Assembly: GCF_900218015.1 (NCBI RefSeq)
Contig: NZ_UFQQ01000009.1
Location: 62,001 to 126,000, forward strand
Source: Rhodopseudomonas pentothenatexigens
Lineage (GTDB): Bacteria > Pseudomonadota > Alphaproteobacteria > Rhizobiales > Xanthobacteraceae
Direction: 5' to 3'
DNA: 64,000 nucleotides
Part shown: positions 61,456 through 64,000 of the stretch, piece by piece
Layout of the letters: the number at the start of each line of letters is the position of its first letter
How positions within the stretch are numbered: the stretch's first letter is position 1
The notes under the pieces: generated by a model
What the model saw: only the letters and a program-made list of their open reading frames with translations
What the model was told of the DNA's origin: nothing
Database searches by the model: none
Translations under genes and position numbers: made by a program

Positions 61456-62367
61456 TCACGTCCTCCGCTGCGGGTCGAAGATGTCGCGCAGGCCGTCGCC
61501 CAGCAGGTTGAAGCAGAACACGGCGGTCATCAGCGCGAGGCCGGGGAACAGTGCGATCCACCATTCGCCGGAGACCATGAAGCTCGCGCCCTCGGCGACC
61601 ATGATGCCCCATTCGGCGGTCGGCGGGCGGACGCCGAGGCCGATGAACGACAGCCCGGCGGCGTTGAGGATGGCGTAGCCCATCGTCAGCGACATCTGCA
61701 CGATCATGATCGGCATGATGTTCGGCAGGATGTGCACGAGAAGAATGCGCATCTCGCTGTTGCCCGACAACCTTGCCGCCATCACGAAGCCGGCCTCGCG
61801 GCGAACATTGGCCTCGGCGCGGGCGACCCGGGCATACAGCGGGAAATTCACGATCGCGGTGGCGATGATGATGTTCTGCACGGTGTTGCCGAGCGCCGCG
61901 ACGATGCCCATCGCCAGTACGAACAGCGGGAACGCCATGATGGTATCGGCGATCCGGCCGACGATGCGGTCGGTCCAGCCGCCGAAGTAACCGGCGGCGA
62001 CGCCCGCCAGCCCGCCCATCAGCAACACCAGCACCACCGAGGCGACCGCGATGAACAGATCGAGCCGTGTCGCCACCACGACGCGGCTGAAGATGTCGCG
62101 GCCGAGCTGATCGGTGCCGAACCAGTTGGTCGCCGATGGCGGCTTCAGCGCCTGGGCGGTGTTGCTGGCGAGCGGGTCGTAAGGCACGAGGTACGGTCCG
62201 AACAGCGCGGCGAACACGATCAGCACCAGCAGGCCGAATGCGAAGGCGGTGACCCGATTGCCGCCGAGCACGTAGCGCGCGTGGGAGATCGTCTCGGCGA
62301 TGCCGGAACGGCGCGCGGTTGGCGCAGGTGCCGACGGCTCGTTGAGCGGATGGGAGATGCTGGTCAT
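61456..62367 (-). CDS. Peptide-type ABC importer permease (DppC family) of the atz unit
   Basis: A 303-residue permease. DppC marks: LFGPYLVPYDPLASN, NWFGTDQLGRDIFSRVVVATR, the coupling region FVMAARLSGNSEMRILLVHILPN and LSFIGLGVRPPTAEWGIMV. ATG 62367 is preferred over ATG 62373 because AGGAG is 7 bases from the former and 1 from the latter. It follows the dppB-like gene by 10 bases. With that protein and the fused ATPase it forms the importer feeding the AtzE/AtzF enzymes. Confidence 0.92.
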   Translation of the reverse strand: MTSISHPLNEPSAPAPTARRSGIAETISHARYVLGGNRVTAFAFGLLVLIVFAALFGPYLVPYDPLASNTAQALKPPSATNWFGTDQLGRDIFSRVVVATRLDLFIAVASVVLVLLMGGLAGVAAGYFGGWTDRIVGRIADTIMAFPLFVLAMGIVAALGNTVQNIIIATAIVNFPLYARVARAEANVRREAGFVMAARLSGNSEMRILLVHILPNIMPIMIVQMSLTMGYAILNAAGLSFIGLGVRPPTAEWGIMVAEGASFMVSGEWWIALFPGLALMTAVFCFNLLGDGLRDIFDPQRRT

Positions 62368-62377
62368 GGTCATGCTC

Positions 62378-63391
62378 CTAGCCTTCCAGCCGCACGCGCG
62401 GGTCGATCACGCCGTAGAGGATGTCGATCGCCAGATTGAGCAGCACGTACATCACCGCCATGGTGAGCACGAAGCCCTGGACCGGCGCGAAGTCCGAGGC
62501 GATCAGCGCCTCGACCGCGTAGGATCCGATGCCCGGCCAGGCGAACACCTTCTCGACCAGCACGTTGGCGCCGAGCAGGAACGAGAACACCATCGACAGC
62601 GTGGTGACCACCGGCAGCATCGCGTTGCGGAACGCGTAGGTCATCGTCACCTTGCGTGGCGACAGGCCGCTCGCGCGTGCGGTGCGGACGAAGTCCGATG
62701 CCAGGATCGCCAGCATCGAGGCCCGGGTCATGCGTGCGATCGGCGCCAGCGAGAAGATCGCCAGCGTCGCCGCGGGGAGCAGCAGCTGACTCAGCGCCGA
62801 CCTGAAGGTTTCGAAGTCGCGCGCGATCAGGCTGTCGATCAGATAGAAACCGGTGACCGTCTCGGGCGCGCTGTAGAACACGTCGAGCCGCCCGAGCGGC
62901 GCCGGCGACCAGCCGAGCTTGAAGTAGAACACGTAGACCAGCAGCAGGCCGGTGAAGAACACCGGCAGCGACACGCCGGCAGTGGTCGTCACCCGGCACA
63001 GATGATCGATCCACGAGCCCGGCCGCGTCGCCGCCATGATGCCGAGCGGAATCGCGATCACCACCGACAGCGCCAGCCCGAACAGTGTCAGCTCGGCGGA
63101 AGCGGGCAGGCGGTTCTTGATCTCGGTGACGACCGGCTGTCCGGTCGTCAGCGATTCGCCGAGATTGCCGCGAGCCAGATCGGCGGTGTAGCGGACGAAC
63201 TGCTCCGGCAGCGACTTGTCGAGCCCGAGCTTGTGGCGGATCTGCTCGATCGCCTCCTTGCTGGCGGCTGGTCCGGCGAAATACGCCGCCGGATCGCCGG
63301 GCAGTGCTCGCGTCAGCAGAAAGGTGACGATCACCACCCCGATCAGGCTCGGGATCGCGAACATCAGGCGTTTGCCGATCAGGGTGAGCAT
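62378..63391 (-). CDS. Peptide-type ABC importer permease (DppB family) of the atz unit
   Basis: A 337-residue permease: N-terminal helix (IPSLIGVVIVTFLLTRALPGDPAAYF), large periplasmic loop and five further helices, with an unusually long loop at ~175-200 (FYSAPETVTGFYLIDSLIARD). The coupling motif is FVRTARASGLSPRKVTMTYAFRNAML, and the end is LLNLAIDILYGVIDPRV. It follows the solute-binding protein gene, separated by a family D repeat. Confidence 0.92.
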   Translation of the reverse strand: MLTLIGKRLMFAIPSLIGVVIVTFLLTRALPGDPAAYFAGPAASKEAIEQIRHKLGLDKSLPEQFVRYTADLARGNLGESLTTGQPVVTEIKNRLPASAELTLFGLALSVVIAIPLGIMAATRPGSWIDHLCRVTTTAGVSLPVFFTGLLLVYVFYFKLGWSPAPLGRLDVFYSAPETVTGFYLIDSLIARDFETFRSALSQLLLPAATLAIFSLAPIARMTRASMLAILASDFVRTARASGLSPRKVTMTYAFRNAMLPVVTTLSMVFSFLLGANVLVEKVFAWPGIGSYAVEALIASDFAPVQGFVLTMAVMYVLLNLAIDILYGVIDPRVRLEG

Positions 63392-63447
63392 GGGGTCATA
63401 CCCTTAAGTAATGGAGAGAGAGGGCATTGCATTGTCGCGCGCGGCGG

Positions 63448-63557
63448 CTTGCCCCCCTCCCCCTTGCGGGGAGGGGTCGGGGGTGGGGGGCCACAAGCAC
63501 AGTGCCCGCGTCGCCCTCACCCCGACCCTCTCCCGCAGGCGGGAGAGGGAGAAGAGG
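63448..63557. repeat. Family D palindromic repeat, third copy
   Basis: CCCCCCTCCCCCTTGCGGGGAGGGG opposite CCCTCTCCCGCAGGCGGGAGAGGG, with GGGGGTGGGGGG / CCTCACCCCGACC between. Intergenic between the dppB-like gene and the solute-binding protein gene. Confidence 0.8.
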
Positions 63558-63573
63558 GGCGTCACGTGCATTC

Positions 63574-64000
63574 TCAGCCTTTCACCATCGTCCGGTAGTC
63601 GAGACGGCGATGGAACCAGTAGGCGAAGCCGGAGACGTTCTTCTGCATCGCGACGTTGAGGTAGGGCTGATACAGCGGCAGGCGCGGGATGTCGGTGAAG
63701 GCGAGGTCGACGAAGCCCTTGACGCTGGAATCGTAGGTCGCGGTGTCGTTGCCGGCCGCGGCGACGCGGGCGGCCTCGATCAGCTTGTCCATTTCCGGCG
63801 AGTTGTAGTTCATGGTGTTGAAGATCGAATTGCCGGAGCGGTAGCACCAGTAGAAGAAGTACTCCGGGTAATCGAGCCAGCCCGAGAAAATGTTGACGTA
63901 GAGCGGCAGCACTTTCTTATTCAGCTCGGTGCGCCAGTTGGCGCCCGGGATCTTGTTGATGGTACAGCGGATGCCGATCTGCGCCAGGCTTTCCTGGATC
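63574..64000 (-). CDS. Family 5 solute-binding protein of the atz unit (C-terminal part, cut by window edge)
   Basis: The open frame runs off the right edge. The visible ~141 residues end an SBP_bac_5 receptor: IQESLAQIGIRCTINKIPG, LPLYVNIFSGWLDYPEYFFYW, MNYNSPEMDKLIEAAR, DIPRLPLYQPYLNVAMQKNVSGF and YWFHRRLDYRTMVKG. These C-terminal tyrosine/aspartate patterns are standard for the family. It is the receptor of the importer whose permeases and ATPase follow on the same strand. The ligand is presumably a ureido or amide compound handled by AtzE/AtzF (inference). Confidence 0.88.
   Translation of the reverse strand, partial: IQESLAQIGIRCTINKIPGANWRTELNKKVLPLYVNIFSGWLDYPEYFFYWCYRSGNSIFNTMNYNSPEMDKLIEAARVAAAGNDTATYDSSVKGFVDLAFTDIPRLPLYQPYLNVAMQKNVSGFAYWFHRRLDYRTMVKG

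Noticed and set aside
60242-63557. Repeated palindromes considered as a CRISPR array
   Set aside because: Only three copies, about 1-2 kb apart, long and internally palindromic with no regular spacers; interspersed repeats fit better.
1-64000. tRNA, rRNA, prophage or integrated-element boundaries
   Set aside because: No cloverleaf, rRNA segment, integrase or direct-repeat attachment site was recognised anywhere in the window.

Overview
The window is GC-rich alphaproteobacterial DNA, most likely from the Rhodopseudomonas/Bradyrhizobium lineage. Pointers to this are the norEFCBQD cluster, several carboxylic-acid/CoA catabolic operons with their own ABC importers, a single-chain biotin-dependent carboxylase, a perfect CtrA box, and several families of palindromic intergenic repeats typical of these genomes. 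No rRNA, tRNA, CRISPR array or complete insertion sequence is visible. The left edge cuts a porin gene and the right edge cuts a solute-binding-protein gene.

Layout. 0-1.9 kb: porin end, coiled-coil periplasmic protein and parvulin isomerase. 2-6.6 kb: exopolysaccharide module (initiating sugar transferase with a CtrA box, IS3-OrfA-like HTH protein, Wzc-type tyrosine kinase). 6.9-16.2 kb: acid/CoA module (crotonase, acyl-CoA ligase, IclR regulator, MaoC hydratase, five-gene Liv-type ABC importer); both divergent promoters carry the same palindrome. 16.2-21.8 kb: Cu(I)/Ag(I) efflux operon (cusA, cusB, FixH-like protein, Cys/His-rich first ORF) behind a CsoR-like operator. 22.2-27.3 kb: metNIQ, a twice-frameshifted phenylacetate-CoA-ligase gene and a second metQ-like gene. 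27.6-28.2 kb: a short ORF and an upstream Cys-codon-rich leader peptide. 28.3-41.1 kb: FCD-type GntR regulator divergent from a peptide-type ABC importer, acyl-CoA ligase, long-chain-type acyl-CoA carboxylase and double-hotdog protein. 41.1-47.2 kb: nitric oxide reductase genes with NNR/FNR-type boxes. 47.2-52.6 kb: FNT channel, COG0523 GTPase with a Zur box, ilvD and a class I glutamine amidotransferase. 52.9-54.7 kb: ClC channel. 54.7-64 kb: AtzF, GntR, AtzH, AtzE and AtzG genes linked to a peptide-type ABC importer.

Two general themes emerge. First, catabolic operons repeatedly pair an importer, a CoA ligase or amidase, and a local one-component regulator. Second, convergent gene ends are occupied either by perfect hairpins overlapping stop codons or by interspersed palindromic repeats. 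One such repeat lies in frame inside an ABC ATPase gene. The most promising undescribed items are the cysteine-codon leader peptide, the copper-operon upstream ORF, the shared IclR-module operator, and the GntR-controlled importer/ligase/carboxylase/hotdog pathway.
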